NCBI RefSeq assembly: GCF_011397635.1
Contig: NC_064773.1
Span: 32,993,449 to 33,057,448, forward strand
Direction: 5' to 3'
Source of the DNA: Epinephelus fuscoguttatus
Taxonomy: Eukaryota > Chordata > Actinopteri > Perciformes > Serranidae
Length of the DNA: 64,000 bases
Shown: one piece after another, positions 1 to 26,999 of the stretch
Position numbering within the stretch: position 1 is the stretch's first letter
How the letters are laid out: every line of letters begins with the position of its first letter
Notes under the pieces: model-generated
What the model was told of the DNA's origin: nothing
Databases searched by the model: none
Seen by the model: the letters and a program-made list of their open reading frames with translations, nothing else
Position numbers and translations under genes: made by a program

Positions 1-140
1 TCTTACGGAAAATGAAGGAATGAATATTGTGTAATATCAGTATATTGACATGTTTTTTTTATGCCAATGAAATGTAGACAAAGTCTGGGTGGATAAATAA
101 TTGTTACCAACATGATAACCTCAGTGTGGTGTTTCCTCAG

Positions 141-1423
141 AGCTCGATTTGAGCTGCTCTGCTCCTCGCTCTTCAACAAGAGCATCCAGCCAATCAGAAC
201 CCTGCTAGAGGAGGCAGGACTCTCAACCAGTGACATAAACAAGGTATGGTGTGTAATGGCAGTAATGATCCCCCTGCAGTCGTGTAGTAGTTTTAATGAT
301 GTGGACGAGACTGAATTGATGTGAAATATAAGCAGTAATAAACGTTGTTACTTCAGGTGGTTCTCTGCGGTGGCTCAGCCAGGATCCCTCGCCTCCAACA
401 GATGATCCGTGATATGTTTCCTGATGTGGAGCTTCTCAGCTCAGCGCCTCCTGATGAAGTCATCGCTGTGGGAGCGGCCCTGGAAGCAGGCTTACTGGTG
501 GGCAAAGATGACCTTGCCCCTGAGGAGGAGTCTGTCACAGTGGATGTTTCTGCCACTGACATACTAGTGAAGGTATCACGGTCAATTAAAAACATGATAT
601 GTAGATTTTAAATTTCAGAAGTAGAAAATAATCATAGTTATAATGATGTAATTTTTAATGTATATCAGTGGATTTTACTCTATCTAAAAAAATGTAGTAC
701 ATCAACTGAAATGTTTCTATGTCTTGGTGGTGTGTGGGTGTTTGCAGGAGCTGGATGAAAACGGAGCCGAGGTATTCACTGTTCTACTTCCATCAGGCAC
801 GCCCCTCCCTGCCCGCAGACATCACGTCCTGAGTGGAGGGGGGGACCTGTCCTCCGTGTGTCTGGAGATTTACCAGAGATGTGTCACGGAGCAGCCTGAA
901 AAACTAGCTAAGGTAATATAAAAGCACTAACCCCGGATCAAATGTCAAACTACATACACATCCTGGTTGTGTTGGAGTGCTCAGTAGCACCAGTGCCCAC
1001 GTTGTATAAGTGGCAAATACTTTTGCGTCCATCTGTGCACCTATGGGCGTGGATTTCTTGCAGTATTTCACTTTATTGTTGAGCTTTCGGTCTACTAGGC
1101 CTTCATCAGAGCATGAAAATGATTAATAAATCCCTACTTATAACTTTATTATGTACCTGCTTGTGTGTATGATTTATAGATTGTGTTGAAGAACCTGCAG
1201 CCTAAAGAGGAGAACCACGACATCGACACTGTGGTGACCATGAAAAGGTATCTTCTCTTCCAGGATCAGTGCATGAGTTGGGTCATGGGTCGTGGGTCAT
1301 GGTGTGTGTTCTGCTTGTATGTCATTCTTTCTGTATGATTGCAGGGATGGCTCCGTTCATGTTTCCTGTGTAGAACAGATCAGTGGAAGGCCGGAGGTCA
1401 TCACCATAGCAGCTGCATCATGA
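141..1423 (+). CDS. hspa14: Heat shock 70 kDa protein 14 (Hsp70-like), 3' five exons, 5'-truncated by window
   Basis: Exons 141-243, 357-572, 748-912, 1180-1247 and 1345-1423 (stop TGA) splice in frame with AG/GT borders and encode about 210 C-terminal residues of a protein that is about 509 aa in human. HSPA14 is an atypical Hsp70 that works with DNAJC2 in the ribosome-associated complex on nascent chains in the cytosol. The second exon starts [14 protein letters not shown], the Hsp70 nucleotide-binding signature, followed by the end of the ATPase fold ([13 protein letters not shown]). The short C-terminal part ([13 protein letters not shown] and [11 protein letters not shown]) corresponds to the reduced substrate-binding region of this subfamily. 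The first exon begins in phase 2, so upstream coding exons lie before position 1. It is convergent with the prolactin-like gene, about 880 bp away. No frameshifts were seen. The identification comes from recognised family sequence. Confidence 0.95.
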
Positions 1424-1475
1424 AGCCACCCGCACACACTGTCAGTGCAATGTTTTTGTTTTGTTTTTCTCACTC

Positions 1476-1481
1476 AATAAA
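1476..1481 (+). promoter_or_regulatory. Candidate polyadenylation signal of hspa14
   Basis: A canonical AATAAA lies 53 bp after the hspa14 stop codon, giving a very short 3' UTR. Downstream T-rich sequence follows. The assignment is by position only. Confidence 0.6.
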
Positions 1482-1589
1482 CAGAATCAAAGTCAAACTA
1501 CATGTTCTGATTTATTATTTCCCTTGCAGTTATGGAATAATGCAGAATGTGCTCATTCTAAGTTGAGCTGTTCATGTGTCTGCAACACA

Positions 1590-1626
<37 letters not shown>
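1590..1626. repeat. (AC)n microsatellite
   Basis: An uninterrupted dinucleotide repeat in the hspa14/prl2 intergenic space. The rest of 1482-2043 is unique-looking AT-rich sequence with no supported gene. Confidence 0.9.
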
Positions 1627-1627
<1 letters not shown>

Positions 1628-2043
1628 ACAATTATCTAACATGAAATCTCACGAGAAGAAATCTTCTCAGGCATTTGCTGCTGCACACATCAAGTCTTTG
1701 TTGCAAGGAGAGAAGATGGCTCCATATGTTCATTGTTAATTCAAACCACTGCACCTTTTTCAACATTATCCTAAAGGGTAACTCCTGCAACTACACTGTA
1801 AGCACACAGTAACTCCATAAGTGTACAGATAATGTAACCATATCCTTTACGAGCTGAACTTCAGGCCATAAACAGCGCATCAGAGGTGACAGTGTTATAA
1901 GTCCTAATGCTCTGATGATGACCTTAGGTGTATTGCAGCAGCAGTGTGAGTATCCCTCTGTAGAAATGACAAAAAAACATTGCATCCATGTTTCTTGAAA
2001 TGTTTTATAAGGTATTATTATATTTAAAGATGCTTTACAGGAG

Positions 2044-2049
2044 TTTATT
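2044..2049 (-). promoter_or_regulatory. Candidate polyadenylation signal of prl2
   Basis: AATAAA on the minus strand, about 260 bp past the stop of the prolactin-like gene. It is the nearest canonical hexamer noted downstream. The assignment is positional. Confidence 0.4.
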
Positions 2050-2305
2050 ATAACATGTATTACACTCATTCCCTCCTGTCCATACTCAACACAGGTTTGT
2101 CCACACTATATAATATCATGCATGAAGGGTGGGCACAGTCTTTGGGTTCCAGTAGAACTTCAGTCATGATATCAGTTAACATACCTGCAGATAGAAAACA
2201 CAACTGAACCACACATTTATCTGTGTGGTCTGTAACCGAAGCATTTCCATTCCATTGTGCTGATAGTTCTAGAAGTTGAATGCAGCTTCCACTGTTATCT
2301 GGACT

Positions 2306-4678
2306 TCAGCATCCGTGCTCTGGAACGATGCGACACTTGAGGATCTTCAGGTAGTTCTGGACCTTGTTGGAGTCTCGGCGAAAACAGTAGAGGAGGTCGT
2401 AGTCTTTCATCAGGCGCCACTCAGCACTGTCAGGTGGCAACAAATCCTCAGGAGAAGCCAGGCTGCTGACAGTGTTACTTGTTAACCCCAACAGCTGCAT
2501 CTGGAGAGGAGAGGGCATACATATCAGCTAGGCATAATTACAAGATATGATGTGTCTGTTATCTCGCCCTCCCTCATTGTTGTAAATGAGGGAGGGCGAA
2601 ATAATAGAAACATCTGTCAGGATAATGATTCACTCTTGATTTCTTAATAGAGATTTTTTTTAAATCCTGATTTTGATTCGAAACATCAAGATGGTTATGA
2701 ACATTTGATCCCATTAGTGTGTAATTCTCTCTACACAATAGGGCAGAAGGAAAGAAAAGAAAGACAAAGAAATAAAGAGAAAAAAAGGAAAGAAAGAAAG
2801 AATAAAAGAAAGGATGAAAAATAAATATAAAAAAGAGGAAGAAAAAGAGAAAGAAATGAGGGGAAGAATAAAAGAAAGATAACTAGAATGTAGGAGAAGG
2901 AAAAAAGAATGACAAAGAAAGAGTGGGAAAAAAAATATAGGCTATAGGAAAGAATGGGGATGAAATAAAAAGACAACAGAATAAAGGAAAAAGATAAAAA
3001 AGAATCATAAATGAAAGGAAAAAAGGAAAAGGAAAGAAAATGAATAGAAATAAAAAAGAGAGAAAGAAAAACAGAAAAGAATAAAATAATGAACAAGGAA
3101 ATAAAAATAGCAAGGAAGAAAAAAGAAACAGAAAAAGACATAAGGAACAATAAGAGAAAAACAAGGAAAAAACAAAAAAGAATAGACAGAAAATAGAAAC
3201 AAAGAAAGAAAAATAAAGAAGAAACAAAAACACAAACAAAAAAAGAATAATAGAAAGAAAGACAAAGAAAGAAAGAAAGACAAAGGAGAGAAAAATACAG
3301 AAAAAAGAAAGAACGAAGAAAGAGAGTCAGACAGAGTTGCAGCAGGCAGGTTGGTGAGAGCGTGGTCCCTTCCTGTCTCTCTGGACTGTGTCTGAATGTT
3401 TGCACTGAGTCTGAACATTAGGTCATCTGAGGGTGGACAGTGCCGTTTGGGTTTTGTTGTGTGACGTCAGGACTTTGTCATCTGTGTCAGTGAAATTACA
3501 CAGCCTGACTCGAAACTCCATCCCTGCGAGCTATATTACACAGCAGATGAGCATCTACTCTTCCACGCATACTGTCACTCCTGTATAACCATGATATGTA
3601 GAGGCTCTTGGAATGAGCTCTACACTCAAAGCACATCCTTTAACTATTCATGTTAACCACCTCCCACACATTTTCACATTGGCATTCAAATAAGATGTGC
3701 ATTACCTTCTCAGCCACTTTCTCTACACCTTTGCGTAGCTCGTGCACCATGTCGCTCATCTCCAGAGCTTTATTGGAGCTGAAGTTGTTGAAGTCGTGGT
3801 GAGCCATGCTCTGATGGAAATGCCAGAGAGGATCCCTCCAGGCCACCAGGAGCTTCAGAATCACCTCCATCAGCTCCTCTCTCTACAGCGACAGGACAGG
3901 AGGAACCATACACATTAAAGAGTTAGTTCAAAGTCATCCTTTAAGATTCAGTAAGTAGGATGAAATTTGTTTCATTAGTAATCATTGGAAGTTTGGGATG
4001 ATGCCAAATAAACGTAAAGTGATGTAAGGGTTTAAGTGTGGAGCATATTGCTGCCACACCAGAAAAAAAAGAGATCAATAATCAGTTATGACCGGAAACT
4101 TTTCTTGTAAAAAAATAAATAAATAAGAAACCCTTCTTGTTATAACAATATACATTTATCTTGTTATAACTTAAAACGTTTCATGTTATAACTTGAAACA
4201 TTTCACATTACAACTTCATAACTTGATAACAATTGCCTCTCCACGTGAACAGAAATCGTTCACAAGTTCAGTTCAAAAAAATGCTCTGCATGTGACATGC
4301 TCTTGACATGTTCTGTGGCAACAATACGCTTCTGTAATTAAGTGAGGGGAAAGCAAACTGTAAACATAATGTGGACACCACAAGTCAATAACAGAAAACA
4401 GCTTTATAAAGGTTCATTCACCGCCATTCTCTGAGCGTTCTCCTTGCCATTTGGGGTGAGGATGGTGGAAGTGTGACAGTTGCGACTGACCCGGCCGATT
4501 TGATTCTTACTGGGCAGGAAGTACTGCTCCTGACAGGACAAACAGAAAATGCTGGAATGAAATGTCAGAGGTCAGGTGTCATTTAAATGTCAACTGTAGC
4601 TGGAGTAAAGAAGTGATGAATGAAATAGTTGAATGGCCTGCGATTGCACATTATCATAAATGGATAATGATATATTTA

Positions 4679-4726
<48 letters not shown>

Positions 4727-5097
4727 CGCGCGCACATTTTCAATTAATGGTCAGTTATTGTGTCTCCCCTATTTATATCAATGACAGTAGGCTGAATAAT
4801 AAAATCTGGCAGTATAACACAATAGTTTAACATCAGCACAAACTACATCCTCCAAAATGATCATACAGTTGAATCAACACCTCTTGTAAACAGCTTGAAC
4901 ACAAACTGAACATTAGAACCTTTAAGAAGGAGGATTTATTAAAGGGCTATTGCGCTAGACTGCATTAGTTTTAGTGAGGTGCTATCTGGTGTGTTGCTGT
5001 CTGGTGCAACAGCCCTTTAATAAATCCTCCTTCATGAAGGTTCTAATGTTCAGTTTGTATTAAATCTGATCAGCATATCTATATCTATACCTATATC

Positions 5098-5129
<32 letters not shown>

Positions 5130-5755
5130 GATATATATGTATAATTAACAAACACATTTTAACTGAAAAATTGTATGTATTGATCAAAGCATCGTCAGAC
5201 ATATTGCAATGGGAGACTTACAAACTCGGAGTGAAGGTCATTTGAAATGCCATGCATCCTGCCTGAGTGTTGGATGACCCGGTCAAACAGGTTCGCCAGG
5301 GAGAGGACATGGCACCCAGCCTGGGCATTGGCACAGAGGGGTGCTGCACCCACGCTGGTCAGTCTGGTCAGACAGACCAACACCACCCACACAAAAGACA
5401 CTAAGGAGAAAGACCAAGCACAGAACAGAGATATTAAATAAAACAAAACATCAAATACAATGATCCAAAACACAGAACAAGTCTCCTGAAGCATGTTCTT
5501 AAGAGCGAGATAAGGTCATGTCATCCTGTTTTGAAAAAGTGTGTATGTCTGTGTTTTGAGATTCTTTAAAGTGTTTTTTTTCTCAGGATGTTTGAGGATG
5601 CATAATTAAGAACAGAAATAAGGGGAAAGAAATATTTAGTGGTGGGTTGGGGAAATGGAAGAGAATGCAATGACAGACATGCAGTCAGTGACAGTTCTTT
5701 CCTCATGCAAAGTTCTATTCCTCCAGTACTTACCTGATCTGATGTTTCCAGCCAT
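2306..5755 (-). CDS. prl2: Prolactin-family hormone, prolactin 2 type, complete five-exon gene
   Basis: Minus-strand coding exons are 5734-5755, 5222-5400, 4422-4529, 3706-3882 and 2306-2500 (stop TGA), totalling 681 nt and 226 aa. Exon 1 encodes only MAGNIRS plus one base and ends at a strong gtaagt donor; exon 2 supplies the rest of the hydrophobic signal peptide, ending near VGAAPLC. This layout (tiny exon 1 in phase 1, a 108-nt exon 3, the rest phase 0) is the prolactin/growth-hormone family plan. Diagnostic segments are CHTSTILTPNGKENAQ (exon 3), LLVAWRDPL (exon 4) and LLYCFRRDSNKVQNYLKILK (exon 5). The mature part has six cysteines, including the N-terminal pair in APLCANAQAGC. Tetrapod prolactin and fish PRL2 keep that pair; teleost PRL1 lacks it. 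The product is a secreted four-helix cytokine expected to act through a prolactin-type receptor. Somatolactin is a less likely alternative. Introns carry a purine tract and two hairpins, listed separately. Confidence 0.9.
2551..2612. repeat. Near-perfect 28-bp inverted repeat (hairpin) upstream of the last prl2 exon
   Basis: Arms 2551-2578 and 2585-2612 match at 25 of 28 positions, with a 6-nt loop; the core CGCCCTCCCTCATT is perfect. In the prl2 sense strand the hairpin ends 51 nt before the exon 5 acceptor, where branch-point and polypyrimidine signals normally lie. Confidence 0.85.
2737..3340. repeat. About 600-bp polypurine/polypyrimidine tract in prl2 intron 4
   Basis: The plus strand is overwhelmingly A/G (GAAA, GAAAA and AAAGA motifs) with scattered T and C. 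In the transcribed strand of prl2 it is a long pyrimidine tract. Its open minus-strand frame is a Phe/Leu/Ser-rich artefact of composition, not a protein. Confidence 0.9.
4680..4731. repeat. (TG)n microsatellite with GCGC tail in prl2 intron 2
   Basis: A TG dinucleotide run ending in TGCGTGCGCGCGCAC, an alternating purine-pyrimidine stretch of Z-DNA-forming type. Confidence 0.9.
4901..5058. mobile_element. 158-bp palindromic MITE-like element in prl2 intron 2
   Basis: Arms of about 53 bp (4901-4953 and 5006-5058) start ACAAACTGAACATTAGAACC and are nearly exact reverse complements around a roughly 52-bp spacer. There is no coding capacity, so it is a foldback MITE or comparable hairpin. No clear target duplication was found. 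A CTATAT/AC simple repeat follows at about 5085-5129. Confidence 0.75.
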
Positions 5756-5878
5756 CCTGCAGGGTTATGAGGAGCTCCTGTCTCAGAGTAGAGGGTGCAG
5801 ACACTTTCCTTCTCAGAGACCCCCACAGCTTCATATGAGGGTCCCTCGCTGACCATTTCCCTTTTACACATTCACATC

Positions 5879-5944
5879 AGAGAGAGAGAGACAGAGAGAG
5901 AGAGAAGGAGAGAGAGAGAAAGGTGGGGGGTTGCCTCGTCATGC

Positions 5945-5993
<49 letters not shown>
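5879..5993. repeat. (GA)n and (TG)n repeats in the prl2 5' flank
   Basis: A GA-rich run (5879-5922) and a TG run (5949-5993) lie about 125-240 bp upstream of the prl2 start codon, probably in the proximal promoter or 5' UTR. In the gene's sense they read as CT and CA repeats. Confidence 0.85.
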
Positions 5994-5994
<1 letters not shown>

Positions 5995-6047
5995 TGAATG
6001 AGACCATCACAACGAAGTAACCTAAGGCCTAAGGTAGTCTGCGAGAG

Positions 6048-6336
6048 TGACGACATCATTAACTTAAGACGTCATTCCGCCAAAGCGTCATTGGAATGTC
6101 CGTCCGACACGTGTGACGTTGACACAATGGGTCCATTCAGCAGGCTTCTCCTGTACCTGTCATTACTGTCTGTGTGCCCTCCAGCAGAGCACAGATAAAC
6201 AAAAAAGGTCACTCAGAGCACTGCAGGCACTAATAGGAAGAGAAGAGTGAATGAGCTTTAAAGGAGCTCAGAATGACACCAGAGGGCAGCAGTCAATGAA
6301 TGTCACGTTGTCTAGAAAGCCACTTGAATGACGTCA
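6048..6336 (-). promoter_or_regulatory. Cluster of CRE-like motifs upstream of prl2
   Basis: TGACG/CGTCA half sites occur at 6048-6052, 6070-6074 (in AGACGTCA), 6086-6090 and 6114-6118. A perfect palindromic CRE, TGACGTCA, is at 6329-6336. They lie about 290-580 bp upstream of the prl2 ATG. Binding is inferred, not shown. Confidence 0.4.
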
Positions 6337-6724
6337 AGTAATGAAGCTTGGATCAGTTCATCTCAGCTGTAGGCAGTTGACTCATCTTTACCTGTTGGTC
6401 AGGCATCATCAGTTAGCTAATAGAAACATCTCAGGAAATGAGAAATGGTTGTGATTCCTGAGGACAATGTTTGTGATTGAAAGACTTGTTTTACTGTCAA
6501 AATTTGATCCATTTAGTCTGAAAACATTTGGGAAATCTAGAAGGGCCACAAGATTGAATCATTTAATCGCCATTCAAGATAGCAGAGGGCTAAACTGGAA
6601 GTAGCTGGTTTGGCCGGCAAAATTTAGTGTGCTTGCTGTATGGACCCAATGATTCGGAAGATCTGGATAATATCTCTGAGCAGCTTTTTCAGGAACAAAC
6701 TGGGCCACAGCTCTAATGCCGTAT

Positions 6725-7030
6725 CCATTTTTATGCCTCCGTGTCAGCTATCGCAATGGCAATCATGTTTTTGGGCTGTCCGTCCATATGTCTGTACGAA
6801 CGTACATATGAAAGCATGTCCCATGCTTATGAACGCGATATCTCAAGAACGCGTCAAGGGAATTTCTTCAAATTTGACACAAATGTCCACTTGGACTCAA
6901 GAATAAACTGATTTGATTTTGGTGATCAAAAGTCAAGAAAGCTGTGATCTTGTCTGTCTCATTCTCATCAACACGATATTTCAAGAACGCCTCCAGGGAC
7001 TTTCTTCAAATTTGTCACATACGTTAAGCC
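6725..7030 (-). mobile_element. Copy of a dispersed repeat family with ATGCCTCC ends
   Basis: It starts with ATGCCTCCG and contains phrases shared by the other copies (gatatctcaagaacgc, aatttcttcaaatttg, acaaatgtccacttggac). Orientation is opposite to the copies at 43 kb, 50 kb and 54 kb. No ORF; non-autonomous. Confidence 0.7.
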
Positions 7031-8379
7031 CAGTGAGCAGTCATGCCTTTTTAACAGGAAAGCTGCAATAAGAAAAGACAAGAGAGAAACCAACAGCAGG
7101 AAAAACTAGAATGCACAGGGGCCCAGCGTAACTACCTTACACCACTGGAGCTTGCTGTATATAAAAACACATACTGACAACCTAAATTGATAAGACAGAT
7201 TGTTGTTCCGTTAAGACAACCGAGGAGCCATTTGTTTCTCATTTATGTATATTTGTAACAATCTACGGTGCCCTTAAGGAGAGTGTCATTGACTACAACT
7301 TATAAGCCATCGGGCCAATCACTGGCTACCGATTGACTATAAACCAGGAAATGTGAGAGATGCGCACTGTTCCAACACAGGCCCTCACTGACTATCGAGG
7401 TCATAGCAGAAACATTGGCAGTTTCTATTGGCTCAAGTTAGGTGTCAATGAAAAGGTCAGAAGTTTGCTACCATTTTTATATTCAAGGAGACAGCTGTTG
7501 ATGTGCAAACAGAAGAATTTATCGATAGTATGTGGTGAAATATGAATATTTGAAATGATGCAATGATAGTTTATGGATATCTGTGGACGTAATAATATGT
7601 TTGGACTAAATATTTCCCAGGATTTTTATTGTCTGGACCTTTGGGAGTGTATGGAGACTGCATGATCAGCATTTCTGTTTGCATAATATCAGTCTGTGGA
7701 TTAAAAATCAGGCTTCATAGGTGAGTAATGTCCCTTTGTTTATTTGTCTGAGCAAGCCTGCTGTGGTGGTTGTATCTTAAATTGTCCCACATCAATCGAA
7801 ATGTAGCTTTCAAATGATAGGTCGTATGAGTAAACCACTTAAACAACAGCAAATACAGTAGTTGTTTAGACATTATAATCGTTACAAAGTCCCGCAGGCT
7901 GTCAGATTTCTTAAACATTTTTTCTTGTCTGACAGCTGCTGGCATATTTATGCTGTGAAATGTTTGTCAAAGCTGCAGATTATCTGTTTGATATACCTTT
8001 TCGCAATACTGAAGAGAATATTGTTCACTCATCCTCCGACTTTCAGATTTTAATTTTATAAACTGAGTTTTTTTGACTCATCTACATGTGTGAAATCAGA
8101 TGTTTTTCATATTACCTGCACATTCTTCATAGTCAATGAAATGGAAATATAAATTGTGTGCACATGTTGCAAAAAGTAGCAAAGCCCTAGTGGTAAACTG
8201 TTCAGATCATGTCCTCCATTATAGTCAAGGCTTCCTTATATAGTGAAGTTGCGTCAGCTGGTAAAGGAGCTCTCAGGTCACAGTGGTCATCCTGTTGAGT
8301 CTTCCTGTGGAGACTGTCTCAATGCTGCTGGTTGCAGTGTTAGTTGTCTTTGGGCTTTTCCAGCAATAACTGACAGGAA
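7031..8379. other. Intergenic AT-rich sequence, no gene seen
   Basis: Part of the 5.4-kb head-to-head space between prl2 and rint1. Both strands carry only short open frames without family resemblance or splice-consistent structure. Confidence 0.6.
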
Positions 8380-8560
8380 GCAGCACGTGAGGCTGGAGAA
8401 ACATGTCTCTGACTCACAGACCATCAGCACTGGTTCCCTTCAAAGCTGGGTCCTTTCCCCTGTGCTCTTCACCTTGTACACCAACAGCTGCCCTTCCTCT
8501 CACCAGTCCATTGAGCTTCTGAAGTTTGTGGATGAACATTTCCCTCATACTTTTTACTGT
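8380..8560 (+). pseudogene. Degraded LINE reverse-transcriptase fragment
   Basis: The frame reads STGSLQSWVLSPVLFTLYTN followed by LLKFVDEH. This resembles the non-LTR reverse-transcriptase block usually written GSPQGCVLSPLLF...KFADD. The catalytic FADD is degraded to FVDE and the flanks are not open, so it is a dead fragment. Confidence 0.7.
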
Positions 8561-9117
8561 ACAGTTGTGCACATTTCTTGGTCATTTTTTTGCACATTAG
8601 TTATAATTACAGTACTTTTTAAAATTATTTTTATTGCAAATGATTCTGTTCATGATTACTGACTTTTGCACTAAGGCAAGTTGCTTCTGGCTCCGATTCA
8701 GGTTGCTCAATTTTGGTTGGTTGGTTTTAGATCCAAAAATACAATTAAAAAAAAATTGATTAACAACATTTAGGACAGGAGAGACAGGGTAGCCCTGATG
8801 TTTCTATTTGAAACTTTTCAGTTTGAATTTTTCATATCCATCCTGTAGGGATCATGAATGTGTTTGCCACAATTGCAACAATTTATCTAATTGAATAGTT
8901 TTCAAGATATTTCCCTCGGGCAAAGTACTGGACAGATGCCATTCATAGAGACTTACCAATTATCCCATTGTGTGTGATCATTCTCCTGTTAAGAAAATGC
9001 ACAGCTTATGTTATTGTCTTAAAATGCATAGAAGAAGAATTTTGATGTAATGTATTGGACCGCACACTAGAGAGAAATATGAAAAAAAAAAATTGTTTGG
9101 TCTATTGTCATTCATTA

Positions 9118-9190
9118 ATTCATTCATTTTCTGGAACTGCTTATCCTGTGATCCACAGGGGTGCTGGAGCCTATCCCAGCTGACATTACA
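9118..9190 (+). mobile_element. Fragment of a common teleost repeat (ends ...GGAGCCTATCCCAGCTGACAT)
   Basis: Shares the attcattttctggaactgc / ggagcctatcccagctgaca segment with the longer copies at 34797-35175 and 37465-38000. Confidence 0.6.
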
Positions 9191-9698
9191 TCAAGTAATT
9201 CCAATGTAAATTAAATCAAATAAAACTCAGATGAACAGACTATGAGAATTTATTTGGCTTACAGAATTTACATAATTTGCTTAGATATAGTTTATGTAAT
9301 TACTGCTGATAAGTTCTATGTATTTCAAATATGTAGATTTACTGAATGTGTGTTACTCAGTCAATAGAGCTTTGTAAAGGTTTGTTTCTTAAAAACTGGA
9401 TAATACTTATGTAGACTGACATTTTTTTCTTGGTATTAGAAACATATTAAAATATTGTGTGGATATTTACACACACCCTATGGGGTGGGTAAAGATGTGA
9501 CTTTATATATTTTATACAATGAGAGTATCTTGTCATAAAAAAATTAGAATAACAATACTTCTGCCATAAAGACAAACTGAGCAGGTTTATTTGGGGTAGT
9601 GACAGCAACATGCTGCCGTAGGCGCACATGCACGTTTCACTCACTGAAAGTTTCGGTGATGACAAGAGGTTGGAGCTCCACGTGCCTCTGCTGCACGT

Positions 9699-9743
<45 letters not shown>

Positions 9744-10716
9744 CACAGACAGTGTTGTTGGGCAGATGCTTTCATCTTGTCATATTCAGACTGACCTGCA
9801 GAGTAACAGGGTGACTGTTACAGCCATACATGCCCACAGGCCAGCACCCTCACAGGCTCTGGCCTTTCACTCCATTTTTACAAGAAGTTCTCCTGTGATG
9901 GCTGACCGGCGACTGAGGCTACCACATTGAAATATAGTTTTGTTCCTATGCAGTAATTATAATATATATAAATCCCTCCCAACATCCCCCCAATATTCAA
10001 ATAAAAGGAGAAAAAAAAGTCTACAAAATATTATTATAACTGCCAGAATTATTATTTATTGTTGTAATATTATGATGCATTGCAGTTCTGTGTGTGCTTT
10101 GTCCAAGTGGTGTACCCTCAGCAGAAGCCATTGCTTGACTGCTGAGGGTAGACAACCATTGTCAGACACTGTGCTCAGTTTCATTACTTTCATGTATTGA
10201 AAGGTGGAAAACTAGAATGTAGGCTAATATGACTGTTGTGTATCACTGCTGATTGTTACAGTTTTAAAAAGTCATAAAAAACTCATAGTGTTCACTTTTT
10301 CTGTGCAGCCCTTAATCATACGCTGGTTCCTTAAAATGGCAGTCATCAAAAGTTTGAGAACACCCGATCTAAGATTCAGCCCTAAAATGGTCCATTAAGC
10401 CAGGGACAGGGGTTGTAAATTAGCTATGGCTCAAAACCTGTATGCATTGCATCTACTTTTAATTTCACATATGAAGCAATGCTTTGTGCATTTGTCCTTA
10501 TCAAATTAACAAGTAAATATATAATTCTTTAACAACAATGATAATCATAAGTAGTAGTAGTCGTAGGTGTTGTAGTAATAGCAGCAGTGAAGTAGTGAGT
10601 AGCAGTGACACCTAACAGGAGAAGTTGTTATGGAAAATGAATTAATGTTTTATATTTTTGTCTTGTTAGATTCTGTATGAAACCCCAAACTAAGTTAAAA
10701 GATAGTATCATTTATA

Positions 10717-10803
<87 letters not shown>

Positions 10804-10884
10804 ATTCTAACAGGATAAGCGTTCATGTTAAATTTAATGAATGTTTTATATTCTTGTCTTGTTAAAAAAAATAACATGAAAATA

Positions 10885-10923
<39 letters not shown>

Positions 10924-11134
10924 GATCTGTTGACGTGTAGTTTGTGACGTACAGCTAGTCTCTCCGGTGTCGACGTGCTCAATGTGGGCTTGTTTTAGTT
11001 TTCGGCGTGCCCCGCAGAGGAGGCGTAAGGGAACATACAGAGTACGGTGCGACTGACCGGTCACGTATGACCAAAACAAGCGCCTCCCTCCTGTACGATC
11101 CCAGCAAGTTTGTTGACGGCTGTAGAAAGCAAAG
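9191..11134. other. rint1 upstream intergenic region with microsatellites and a local duplication
   Basis: Contains (AC)n at 9702-9737, a compound (AT)n-(TG)n tract at about 10720-10800 and (GA)n at about 10891-10920. Two related roughly 55-bp segments, each containing TTTTGTCTTGTTA-like sequence after AATGTTTTATATT, flank the compound repeat (about 10614-10671 and 10810-10864), suggesting a local tandem duplication. The last 200 bp before rint1 are more GC-rich and probably hold the promoter and 5' UTR. Confidence 0.6.

Positions 11135-26999
<15,865 letters not shown>

Noticed and set aside
2731..3405. 224-aa minus-strand open frame, Phe/Leu/Ser-rich, membrane-protein-like
   Set aside because: It is the translation of the purine-rich low-complexity tract in prl2 intron 4; overlapping frames are equally open and have no domain pattern.
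4901..5129. CRISPR-like alternation of repeats
   Set aside because: A single inverted pair plus a dinucleotide run; no direct-repeat array, and the host is a vertebrate.
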